DNA of 5,898 nt from the NCBI GenBank assembly GCA_003542295.1, contig DPKX01000005.1, forward strand, positions 1 through 5,898, given 5' to 3'. Origin of the DNA: Candidatus Atribacter hydrocarboniphilus. Lineage in GTDB: Bacteria; Atribacterota; Atribacteria; Atribacterales; Atribacteraceae. The notes beneath the pieces were generated by a model. That model searched no databases. It had not been told where the DNA came from and saw only the letters and a list, made by a program, of their open reading frames with translations. The position numbers and the translations under genes were made by a program. Below are positions 1 through 5,811 of this stretch, piece after piece. Within the stretch, counting starts at the first letter, position 1, and each line of letters starts with the position of its first letter.

Positions 1-47
1 GACCTCATCCTTACCAAGGATGCGCTCCACCACTGAGCTACGCAGGC
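1..47 (-). tRNA. tRNA-Thr(GGT), 3' part missing at window edge
   Basis: On the minus strand the 5' acceptor strand GCCTGCG (47-41) is followed by TA, a D-stem GCTC/GAGC and an anticodon stem CATCC/GGATG that closes the loop TTGGTAA. The anticodon is GGT (positions 15-13), which reads the threonine codon ACC. The variable region starts at AGGTC; the T-arm, acceptor 3' strand and CCA lie outside the window. It is third in the cluster, 15 nt after tRNA-Tyr, and probably shares its transcript. In E. coli the equivalent gene thrT immediately precedes tufB. Confidence 0.9.
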
Positions 48-62
48 TACATAGGGATTTTC

Positions 63-149
63 TGGTGGGGAGGGAAGGATTTGAACCTTCGAAGGCGTTC
101 AGCCAACGGATCTACAGTCCGCTCCTTTTGGCCACTTAGGTACCTCCCC
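63..149 (-). tRNA. tRNA-Tyr(GTA), CCA encoded
   Basis: On the minus strand the acceptor strands GGGGAGG (149-143) and CCTCCCC (73-67) pair perfectly, followed by discriminator A and a genomically encoded CCA (65-63). The anticodon stem CGGA/TCCG closes the loop CTGTAGA with anticodon GTA (115-113). The long variable arm, with a GGC/GCC stem, is the class II shape expected of bacterial tRNA-Tyr. The T-stem GAAGG/CCTTC closes the loop TTCAAAT. The length is 87 nt including CCA. Only 5 nt separate it from the upstream tRNA-Thr, so co-transcription is very likely. Confidence 0.97.
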
Positions 150-154
150 ATTTC

Positions 155-230
155 TGGAGCCGGTGATCCGACTCGAACGGACGACCTGCTGATTACAAGT
201 CAGCTGCTCTACCAGCTGAGCTACACCGGC
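155..230 (-). tRNA. tRNA-Thr(TGT), CCA encoded
   Basis: On the minus strand the acceptor strands GCCGGTG (230-224) and CACCGGC (165-159) pair fully. The D-stem is GCTC/GAGC, and the anticodon stem GCTGA/TCAGC closes the loop CTTGTAA with anticodon TGT (197-195), which reads ACA. The T-loop TTCGAGT sits on a GTCCG/CGGAT stem with one G-U pair. The discriminator base is U rather than the A of E. coli tRNA-Thr, and CCA is encoded at 157-155. The length is 76 nt. It is the first gene of the cluster, directly downstream of a strong promoter. Confidence 0.97.
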
Positions 231-231
231 A

Positions 232-249
232 AACCGGTAACCTCCGGTT
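232..249 (-). other. Small hairpin in the tRNA operon leader
   Basis: The inverted repeat AACCGG/CCGGTT (232-237 and 244-249) has a 6-nt loop. It lies between the predicted transcription start and the 5' end of tRNA-Thr(TGT). In the primary transcript it would form a compact GC-containing stem ending just before the mature tRNA 5' end, perhaps helping RNase P processing or isolating the leader. No T-run follows on the minus strand, so it is not a terminator. The function is inferred only. Confidence 0.4.
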
Positions 250-260
250 ATGCCTGAATA

Positions 261-289
261 AATATATCCAAAGCTTGAGTTGATGTCAA
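261..289 (-). promoter_or_regulatory. Strong sigma-70 type promoter of the tRNA cluster
   Basis: On the minus strand there is a consensus -35 box TTGACA (289-284), a spacer of exactly 17 nt, and a -10 box TATATT (266-261). The predicted start is near 254, about 24 nt upstream of tRNA-Thr(TGT). A near-perfect core promoter suits stable RNA genes. The segment just after the -10 (TATTCAGGC) is only mildly GC-containing, so stringent control is not evident from sequence alone. Confidence 0.85.
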
Positions 290-496
290 GGGTAAGAAAC
301 GAAAAATCGACTTATTTTTTAAAGATTAGCCCTATAACAACTTTGTTACTTGGATAATTGATAAGTGCAATATCGACCAAGAAATCCATTTGCACAATTT
401 GATCGCTTTTCTAAAAAAAAGAAAAATTATATAGTATAAGTATTAGTATTTCTTTTTTAATCTTTAAATAATCTTATATCAATATTCATTCAATGA
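290..496. other. AT-rich divergent intergenic spacer
   Basis: This spacer separates the tRNA promoter from the nitrilase-family gene promoter. I see no credible gene: the only reading frame from an ATG (near 283) is about 24 codons, overlaps the tRNA promoter and lacks a ribosome binding site. The spacer holds a TAACAA-CT-TTGTTA palindrome (335-348), an inverted GTGCAA/TTGCAC pair (365-370 and 390-395), an A-tract flanked by TTTTCT and AGAAAA (407-425), and a very AT-rich stretch from about 426 that could be bent or easily melted. Confidence 0.6.
335..348. repeat. Operator-like palindrome TAACAA-CT-TTGTTA
   Basis: Two perfect 6-nt arms are separated by CT. The palindrome lies between the two divergent promoters, about 45 nt upstream of the tRNA -35 box and about 150 nt upstream of the nitrilase-family -10 box. 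A dimeric regulator could bind here, but no regulator gene is adjacent and the AT-rich background makes chance palindromes fairly likely. Confidence 0.25.
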
Positions 497-502
497 TATA
501 AT
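494..502 (+). promoter_or_regulatory. Extended -10 promoter of the nitrilase-family gene
   Basis: A perfect TATAAT (497-502) is preceded by TGA, giving the extended -10 form TGn-TATAAT. No good -35 is visible at the usual distance (TTATAT at 474-479 matches poorly), which an extended -10 can compensate for. The predicted start is near 509, giving a leader of about 25 nt that contains the Shine-Dalgarno site. Confidence 0.6.
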
Positions 503-521
503 GAGTTGAAAATGTTACCGG

Positions 522-529
522 AAAGGAGA
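522..529 (+). promoter_or_regulatory. Ribosome binding site of the nitrilase-family gene
   Basis: AAAGGAGA lies 5 nt upstream of the ATG at 535. This strong Shine-Dalgarno match fixes the start, and the protein begins in the way typical of the family (a strand leading to ACVQF). Confidence 0.8.
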
Positions 530-534
530 TTTCT

Positions 535-1326
535 ATGAACCAGCTTAAGGTGGCCTGTGTTCAATTTAAACCGGTATTGGGTAACGTAAAAAGGAATTTA
601 GAAACTATTGGCAATTTTATTGAAAAAGGGAAAGAGCTCAAAATTGATATAATGGTTTTTCCTGAACTTTGTGTTCAGGGTTATGACCCTAAATTAGTAG
701 CGTCTAAAGCAGAAACACAAGGTGACAACTCGTTTCAATTCCTCATCGAAGCCAGTAAATTTTCTGGAATTTATTTGGTTGTCGGCATTGCCGAAAAATT
801 AAAAGATAAACTCTTCAACTCTTCAGTTTTGTTTTATCCCGATGGAAAAATCGGAATTTATCGAAAATCCCACCTTTGGTCAACCGAAGCCGAAATTTTC
901 ACCCATGGAAGTGATTATCCAGTTTTCGACACCGAATTTGGCAAAATAGCGATGTGGATCTGTTATGATACTCGATTCCCAGAAGTTGCTCGAATTTTTG
1001 CCCTTAAAGGAGCTCGCATTGCATTGGTCCCTACTGCTTGGTTGGCACGAGATATCGAACATTGGAAATTATCAGTTTGTTCACGGGCTTTAGATAACTT
1101 TATGTTTGTTTGTGGGGCTGACCAAATTCTCCAAGCTGATTACCATCAATCGCACGGAGCGAGCATAATCGCCAATCCTCATGGACAGATTATTAGTCAG
1201 GCCAATCTTATGGAAGAAATGCTTATATCCTCCAACATTGATCTAAGTAGCGTAGATGAATTGCGACAACTTATACCAGTATTTGCTGATCGACAAAAAA
1301 GTACCTATAACCGACTTTACACTTAA
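535..1326 (+). CDS. Carbon-nitrogen hydrolase (nitrilase superfamily amidase)
   Basis: This 263-residue cytoplasmic enzyme should hydrolyse a non-peptide C-N bond (amide, omega-amide or carbamoyl) through a thioester intermediate on cysteine. The full catalytic set is visible: Glu44 in VFPELCVQGY, Lys111 in YRKSHL, and Cys143 in WICYDTRFPE. A glutamate near 118-120 before IFTHG matches the second conserved Glu of the family. Further family marks are the R-A-x-x-N segment near 184-188, the SHGASIIANPHG segment near 206-217, and a C-terminus ending YNRLY. The length is normal for a single-domain member. It has its own promoter and ribosome binding site and stands alone, ending 15 nt from the oppositely oriented UROD-like gene. 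Substrate cannot be read from sequence: omega-amidase, N-carbamoylputrescine-like and aliphatic amidase roles are all open. Confidence 0.9.
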   Translation: MNQLKVACVQFKPVLGNVKRNLETIGNFIEKGKELKIDIMVFPELCVQGYDPKLVASKAETQGDNSFQFLIEASKFSGIYLVVGIAEKLKDKLFNSSVLFYPDGKIGIYRKSHLWSTEAEIFTHGSDYPVFDTEFGKIAMWICYDTRFPEVARIFALKGARIALVPTAWLARDIEHWKLSVCSRALDNFMFVCGADQILQADYHQSHGASIIANPHGQIISQANLMEEMLISSNIDLSSVDELRQLIPVFADRQKSTYNRLYT

Positions 1327-1328
1327 AA

Positions 1329-1386
1329 AACAATTATCAACTCACGCATAAGCCAATCCTTCATCGAGCATGATAAGATAATTGTT
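1329..1386 (-). terminator. Possible weak terminator of the malQ-UROD operon
   Basis: A perfect 10-nt inverted repeat, AACAATTATC (1329-1338) and GATAATTGTT (1377-1386), spans the end of the UROD-like gene. On the minus strand the second arm runs into a run of T (1330-1325), as in an intrinsic terminator. Against this, the loop is 38 nt, the stem is AT-rich, and the upstream arm lies inside coding sequence. No better terminator is seen between the convergent genes. Confidence 0.25.
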
Positions 1387-2448
1387 GATTGGAACATAAT
1401 TTGCTATTGAATTTCCCGAACCTAGAGCATAACCTCCATTATTTTGGCACTTTTCCAAAATCGATCGAACATAACTGCGAAGCTCTGCTTCATTGCTTCG
1501 AACTAATCTGTCTAAATCTATACCTCCCAGAACGCCAATTTTCCATCCATATTCCTGCTTAAACTCAACCACTGACATTATTTCATCTTGAAATGAATGA
1601 AAAGCGTCGATACCTACCCAGCTGATGAGGTCATCCATTATAGGTTTTAATTGACCACAAGAATGAAGAAAGTAAACTTTTCCCTTCAAGTGAGCCAAAG
1701 TACAAACTTTTTTATGCCAGGGCAGGACATATTTTTTTAATAGAGCAGGAGAAAGAATGGTAGAAGTTTTAAATCCCATATCATCACCTTGAAAAAATCC
1801 ACCAATTCCTTCCAGGTCGGCTAGTCGAAGATAAAAACGATACATGATATTGCCCACTTTTTCAAATACAGCTTCCACCAAATCCGGCTCATCGAATAAC
1901 AAATAACTCATATTCTCGATTCCCAATAAATTTTCACTCACTACTTCTAGCAATCCACTACTTCCGGCTACTAAAAGCTTCATCCCATCAGGCATTTCTT
2001 GCTGGGCAAAAAGATAAGGAAATAAATCGATATTTTCAGGGTCTGGCCAAGGGTAATTTTCAAAATCCTCCCAATTGGTTATAATCCCTTGCTTCTCTTC
2101 CACCCAGTTCCTGATTCCTCTCGACAAATTTGCTGTATCATCGGTTTTTCTGATCTGTGATGGAAACTCCAAACCAATTCCAGGAATATCGATAATCATG
2201 GCATAATCATATCCCATCCGATACCACCAACGAACATATTGTCGGATATATTGCCTTTGAGTTAGAGATGTGAGTAAGATAATTTCTTCCAAAAAATACT
2301 TCTGACTAATGGTTGAGATAATTTCCTGATCAATCAACAGTTCAACTTGGTGGACTTTAGTCGGTTTTCTTTTTTGGGTGATAACCTCGATAAATTGTTG
2401 AAAATCCGGTTGCGCTTTTTTCTTGAGAATATTCTCAATTATTTTCAT
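1342..2448 (-). CDS. Uroporphyrinogen decarboxylase-like protein (MtaA/CmuA-type superfamily), not HemE
   Basis: This 368-residue predicted TIM-barrel protein belongs to the URO-D superfamily, which includes heme HemE and the corrinoid methyltransferases MtaA, MtbA and CmuA. Visible family segments are WEDFENYPWPDPENID (126-141), GDDMGFKTSTILSP (221-234), the strand and zinc-type motif VYFLHSCGQL (258-267), the GVLGGID segment (306-311), and GGYALGSGNSI (338-348) near the C-terminus. The N-terminal arginine-rich signature of HemE is absent, so heme synthesis is unlikely. His262 and Cys264 match the H-x-C zinc ligands of MtaA-like enzymes, but no Cys stands where the third ligand is expected (GSGNS); the nearest is Cys334. 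The ATG at 2448 has AGGAG (2463-2459) 10 nt upstream, inside the 19-nt gap after malQ, so the two genes form an operon. The reaction is unknown: methyl transfer and decarboxylation are both possible. Confidence 0.85.
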   Translation of the reverse strand: MKIIENILKKKAQPDFQQFIEVITQKRKPTKVHQVELLIDQEIISTISQKYFLEEIILLTSLTQRQYIRQYVRWWYRMGYDYAMIIDIPGIGLEFPSQIRKTDDTANLSRGIRNWVEEKQGIITNWEDFENYPWPDPENIDLFPYLFAQQEMPDGMKLLVAGSSGLLEVVSENLLGIENMSYLLFDEPDLVEAVFEKVGNIMYRFYLRLADLEGIGGFFQGDDMGFKTSTILSPALLKKYVLPWHKKVCTLAHLKGKVYFLHSCGQLKPIMDDLISWVGIDAFHSFQDEIMSVVEFKQEYGWKIGVLGGIDLDRLVRSNEAELRSYVRSILEKCQNNGGYALGSGNSIANYVPINNYLIMLDEGLAYA

Positions 2449-2458
2449 AGGAACTGGT

Positions 2459-2463
2459 CTCCT
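2459..2463 (-). promoter_or_regulatory. Ribosome binding site of the UROD-like gene
   Basis: AGGAG on the minus strand lies 10 nt upstream of the ATG at 2448. It sits wholly in or next to the short gap after the malQ stop, so the second gene has its own initiation site on a shared transcript. Confidence 0.6.
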
Positions 2464-2467
2464 ATAA

Positions 2468-4495
2468 TCAAAAAATTGATGCCATTTTTTGGATTTTCTT
2501 TTCTAATTCACCTCGACAAACCTCTAATCGGTGACGCCAATTTGGATATTCGGTAATGGTTCCAGGTAAATTAATTTGAATATCACTTTTCATTAAATCA
2601 TCCAAATTGACTATTTTCAATGTTGAAGAAGTTTTGGATAGGTAGAAAAGGACGGCTTCGAGAAAATCATCAAAACTATCAGGTTCTCTCAAATAACCCC
2701 ATTCAATCAACCGGCTTTTTATCCCTTCAATTCTTTGTTGACGAATCTGGTGTTGTATTGTTGCTTCCTCTGAAGTAAATAATCCTAATTTTTCTCGTAA
2801 ATCGATATCTTTCCCTTCTAAAAATGCTTTCAAGGGGGGCATATCATGGGTTCCAATGGTCACCATGGTTTCTCTTGGATAATGATTTGGTGCTGGAATG
2901 AAACCATTTTGATCACTCTCGAAATAGAAAACTCGAGTTGAAAGAATTTTATAAGCTTTCATGGCTTCTCTCACTTGATGAGGAACCGTGCCCAAGTCTT
3001 CACCTATAACAATTACTTTTTGACGATAGCTCTCGAGAGCAACAATTCCTAATAAATCCTGGAAAAAAGACCGAACATAAGTTCCATATTTTGGATCACA
3101 TCCTTCGGGAATCCAAAATAATCGATAAAGTCCCATGATATGATCGATACGAAGAAAGGAGCAATATTTCATATTGGCTTGAATGAGTGAAATAAAATGA
3201 GAATAATGATTTTCTCTATCCTTCCAAGGATTCACCGGTGGGAAACCCCAATTCTGACCAGCTGGTGAAAAATCATCAGGGGGAGCACCAACTCGCTGAG
3301 AAAATACAAATAGGTCCTGATTGAGCCATGATTCAATACCAGTTGGAGAAGTTCCCACTGGCAGGTCAAAAGCCAGCATATCCGACGACTGAAAATGGGT
3401 TTTCAGATAGAGCTCCATGAGCCATTGTAAAAAAACAAAATAATAGACTTCCTCATGATTTTGATCAATAAATTGGGCGATAGCATCCTTATCACCTCTC
3501 TGAAAATCAAGGGGCCAAGATCGGAAATCCCAATCTTGTCTTAAAGCATAGGCTTGGAAAAAAGCTGAATGGATAATTCGTATCCCTTCATTGGTTAAAA
3601 AGTCAGAAAAACTTTTTCTATTCAAATCGGGCGAATCAATCTCTCTTTTTCGCCAAATTTGAAAAAAACTGCGAAGAATTTGATCTTTTCTCTTCCATGC
3701 GGATTCGTAATTAAGAAGTGAAGTATCTTGAGGAGATCGATCCATGAATAGAGAGAAAGATTCTGGTGCATTTAGCTCATGGTTCACTGCTAATATTTGG
3801 GCAACCCATTCCAAAGGAAGATAGATTGGATTCCACTCTAACCGATCCACTGGATAATAAGGACTGATACCATAAGGCATTCGATTTTCTAAGAGATGGA
3901 TGGGAAGAATCCCTAAAAAATTGCCACCGTATTTCTGAAGGAGATCACTCACTAATCTCAGGTCTTGCAAGTCTCCTATTTCCTGCTTTTTTCTAGTATT
4001 GATTGAATAAACGGCTAAGTTCAAACCCCAAAAGTTTTTTTCTTCGGGAAGATAACAATATTTTGGAGTAAATATAAAAAAACTTTTATAATATAAAGTA
4101 TTCAACGTGGTTCGAATTTCAAAATTGAGAGGATAATATCCCCATTCTAAATCCGGTGGAAGAAGAAAGTTCCATTTTTGGTTTTCAATCTGAAAGGGAA
4201 TTTCCAAGATAACATCTTCCCGAGTGAGAAAGAGTGATCCCGCAAGCCAATTCAATTGAGGAATAAAAGTAATCTCTGGTTTTGAGGCAACAATAACCGG
4301 TGGAATAGGAAAAGCTATTTCTTCTGCTTTTCGATGGATGTTTTCCTTCCAACCTGACCCGTTTTGAGGATATTCACCGAAAGAACCAAGGAGGTTTGCT
4401 AAAACTTCATCTTCAATATAAACATGATTCCCATGGATATCATAATAATTGGTTTCTATCCCAAATAATTCAGCTAATTTTCTTAAGTCGGTCAT
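2468..4495 (-). CDS. malQ: 4-alpha-glucanotransferase (amylomaltase, GH77)
   Basis: This 675-residue cytoplasmic enzyme transfers alpha-1,4-glucan segments between malto-oligosaccharides, releasing glucose and longer chains for phosphorylase. Its length and layout match the E. coli type (about 690 residues), with an N-terminal extension and beta-sandwich (roughly 1-145) before the GH77 barrel. Conserved blocks in order: SPYYPVDRLEWNPIYL (211-226), FDLPVGTSPTG (376-386), GAPPDDFSPAGQNWGFPP (403-420), LRIDH with nucleophile Asp451, VIGEDLG with acid/base Glu499, GTHD with Asp551, and NLPGTITEYPNW near the C-terminus. All three catalytic carboxylates are present. I start at ATG 4495, because LRKLAELFGIETNYYDIHG is the usual MalQ beginning and AAGGTGGA lies 5 nt upstream. 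The frame stays open to a GTG at 4534, but the 13 extra residues look unlike the family. It is the first gene of a two-gene operon and diverges from the transporter genes. Confidence 0.95.
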   Translation of the reverse strand: MTDLRKLAELFGIETNYYDIHGNHVYIEDEVLANLLGSFGEYPQNGSGWKENIHRKAEEIAFPIPPVIVASKPEITFIPQLNWLAGSLFLTREDVILEIPFQIENQKWNFLLPPDLEWGYYPLNFEIRTTLNTLYYKSFFIFTPKYCYLPEEKNFWGLNLAVYSINTRKKQEIGDLQDLRLVSDLLQKYGGNFLGILPIHLLENRMPYGISPYYPVDRLEWNPIYLPLEWVAQILAVNHELNAPESFSLFMDRSPQDTSLLNYESAWKRKDQILRSFFQIWRKREIDSPDLNRKSFSDFLTNEGIRIIHSAFFQAYALRQDWDFRSWPLDFQRGDKDAIAQFIDQNHEEVYYFVFLQWLMELYLKTHFQSSDMLAFDLPVGTSPTGIESWLNQDLFVFSQRVGAPPDDFSPAGQNWGFPPVNPWKDRENHYSHFISLIQANMKYCSFLRIDHIMGLYRLFWIPEGCDPKYGTYVRSFFQDLLGIVALESYRQKVIVIGEDLGTVPHQVREAMKAYKILSTRVFYFESDQNGFIPAPNHYPRETMVTIGTHDMPPLKAFLEGKDIDLREKLGLFTSEEATIQHQIRQQRIEGIKSRLIEWGYLREPDSFDDFLEAVLFYLSKTSSTLKIVNLDDLMKSDIQINLPGTITEYPNWRHRLEVCRGELEKKIQKMASIF

Positions 4496-4500
4496 ATAAT

Positions 4501-4508
4501 TCCACCTT
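4501..4508 (-). promoter_or_regulatory. Ribosome binding site that decides the malQ start
   Basis: On the minus strand AAGGTGGA ends 5 nt before the ATG at 4495. The alternative GTG at 4534 has GAGG only 2 nt away, too close for normal initiation. Together with family similarity this favours the shorter protein. Confidence 0.65.
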
Positions 4509-4525
4509 TTACTCTTACATCTTTC

Positions 4526-4531
4526 ATGATA
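4526..4531 (-). promoter_or_regulatory. Candidate -10 box for the malQ operon
   Basis: TATCAT on the minus strand matches the -10 consensus at five of six positions and would start transcription near 4519, about 24 nt upstream of the chosen malQ ATG. At 17 nt spacing the -35 hexamer is poor (TTTATT), so the call is tentative; an activator could compensate. If real, it places the alternative GTG start upstream of the transcript. Confidence 0.3.
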
Positions 4532-4677
4532 CACTACCTCGAAAATGGAATAAATACCTATTGTAAGTTTTTCCGTTTTTTTAAAGAATAAATAGAAATT
4601 TGCTTAACCAACGGATTAATAAAAAATTTTCTTTTTAGAAAAAAATCAATTATTAAACTAGTTATGACTGTAAGAAA

Positions 4678-4683
4678 AGAGGA
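4678..4683 (+). promoter_or_regulatory. Ribosome binding site of the first MFS gene
   Basis: AGAGGA lies 6 nt upstream of the GTG at 4690. No ATG, GTG or TTG occurs in this frame between the in-frame stop at 4654 and 4690, so GTG is the start. Confidence 0.75.
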
Positions 4684-4689
4684 TGGATT

Positions 4690-5811
4690 GTGGATCTCGC
4701 TATTGCAATATTACATGGAACAGTTGACCTATTCGTTGAATTCCTTTCACCGATTAGTCCCTATTTGATTAAAACCTATTCAATAGAACCCCGAACCATT
4801 GCTATGCTCATTGCATCAATAATGTTGATGACGGCTTTAAGTCAAATTTTCTTTGCAATGGTTCTTCCGAGGGTGAAAAAACAGTGGCTTTTGCTCTATG
4901 GAATTGTAGCTTTTGTCGTTCTTCCCACTTCACTGCTTTCATTCAAAATGAACATTATTGGACTATACTTGGTTTTTTTTACGGTTTTTTTAGCCAATGC
5001 TGCCTACCATCCTTTTGGTACAGCTTTGGCCAATCGCAATCAAAGCTCCAAAACGGTTACCTCTTTTGTGTCGGGAGGCATTATCGGAGGGGCTTTAGGT
5101 CCAATTTTTATTACCTGGTGGGTTGGAAGTGTTGGGCTCAATAAAATTATCTTTTTTAATCTTTTAATTTTTATTATTCTTCAACCGATTCTATTGAAGG
5201 TAAAAAGGAATTTCACTCCTATCACTAAACATCCAAATTTTTCTTGGAAGTCATTTCCAATTCTCATCCCAATTTGGATCATGGTTGGTTTAAGAACTTT
5301 CTATATGTCTTCTCTCCACACCTATTCACCAATATATAGCAACCTTCGAGGGTATAGTCTTATTATTGGCGGTTCACTCCTTTCTCTCGGCTTAGTTTCC
5401 GGCCTGCTATTTAATATCCTTGGTTCTCGCTTTCGGATTCGATTCAACAATTGGCTGGTCAATGTGTTATCTTTTGCTGGAATGGGACTCTTTTTAAACA
5501 TTTTTGTTCATATCGATTCTCTCGCCTTATTTATTCTCTTCTATGTTCTTTCTGATTCATTCATGTTTTTCTCCATGAGTTCGAACGTCATAGAAGCCCA
5601 AAAAATTCTCCCCGGGCATCCAGCTTTCGCCGCATCGGTTTCAATGGGTTTAGCCTGGGCAACTGGATATCTACTCCATTTAGTCTATTCGTCTTTTTTT
5701 GGAAATCAGGTTGGTTTTGTCCTGAATAGTATCGGAATCTTCTCTCTTATCACCGCAGGATGTTTACTCATTTTCTCCCGTTTCTTTGGGAAAATACCAA
5801 AAGAATCATGA
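4690..5811 (+). CDS. MFS transporter, fosmidomycin-resistance (Fsr)-like
   Basis: This 373-residue inner-membrane protein has about 12 hydrophobic segments: roughly 3-27, 36-57, 66-84, 88-106, 123-145, 150-169, then a polar central loop (170-186), and 187-206, 222-244, 254-272, 277-298, 310-330 and 340-363. Two six-helix halves around a basic loop is the major facilitator plan. Features recalling the Fsr group are the helix 1 His9 and Asp13 (LHGTVD), AAYHPFGTALAN after helix 4 (104-115), SGGIIGGALGP in helix 5 (128-138), and PGHPAFAASVSMG before and in helix 11. The usual motif A acidic residue between helices 2 and 3 is missing (LPRVKKQW). Substrate is unknown; a sugar, metabolite or drug exporter or importer are all possible. 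The gene starts with GTG, diverges from malQ, and overlaps the next gene by 4 nt. Confidence 0.8.
   Translation: MDLAIAILHGTVDLFVEFLSPISPYLIKTYSIEPRTIAMLIASIMLMTALSQIFFAMVLPRVKKQWLLLYGIVAFVVLPTSLLSFKMNIIGLYLVFFTVFLANAAYHPFGTALANRNQSSKTVTSFVSGGIIGGALGPIFITWWVGSVGLNKIIFFNLLIFIILQPILLKVKRNFTPITKHPNFSWKSFPILIPIWIMVGLRTFYMSSLHTYSPIYSNLRGYSLIIGGSLLSLGLVSGLLFNILGSRFRIRFNNWLVNVLSFAGMGLFLNIFVHIDSLALFILFYVLSDSFMFFSMSSNVIEAQKILPGHPAFAASVSMGLAWATGYLLHLVYSSFFGNQVGFVLNSIGIFSLITAGCLLIFSRFFGKIPKES

Noticed and set aside
1..230. Integration site (att) for a mobile element in the tRNA cluster
   Set aside because: I saw no integrase gene and no repeated tRNA 3' end elsewhere in the window.
283..357. Small ATG frame of about 24 codons in the first spacer
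   Set aside because: It has no ribosome binding site and overlaps the -35 box of the tRNA promoter.
880..1062. Minus-strand open frame of about 60 codons inside the nitrilase-family gene
   Set aside because: It lies wholly opposite conserved catalytic-region codons (around Lys111 and Cys143), has no family resemblance, and is best explained as a shadow.
1342..2448. hemE (true uroporphyrinogen decarboxylase)
   Set aside because: The N-terminal HemE arginine signature is absent, the H-x-C motif of the methyltransferase branch is present, and no heme genes are nearby.
2347..2556. Plus-strand open frame of about 69 codons across the malQ-UROD junction
   Set aside because: It overlaps the coding ends of two well-supported genes on the other strand, and I see no convincing similarity or purpose.
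4561..4660. Sigma-70 promoter for the MFS gene in the malQ-MFS spacer
   Set aside because: TTGTAA (4561-4566) and TTGCTT (4600-4605) are possible -35 boxes, but neither has a recognisable -10 at proper spacing; TATTAA (4651-4656) lacks a -35.
4884..5144. Second plus-strand frame of 86 codons inside the MFS gene
   Set aside because: It is out of frame with a clear membrane transporter, and its Cys/Phe-rich composition reflects the T-rich codons of hydrophobic helices.
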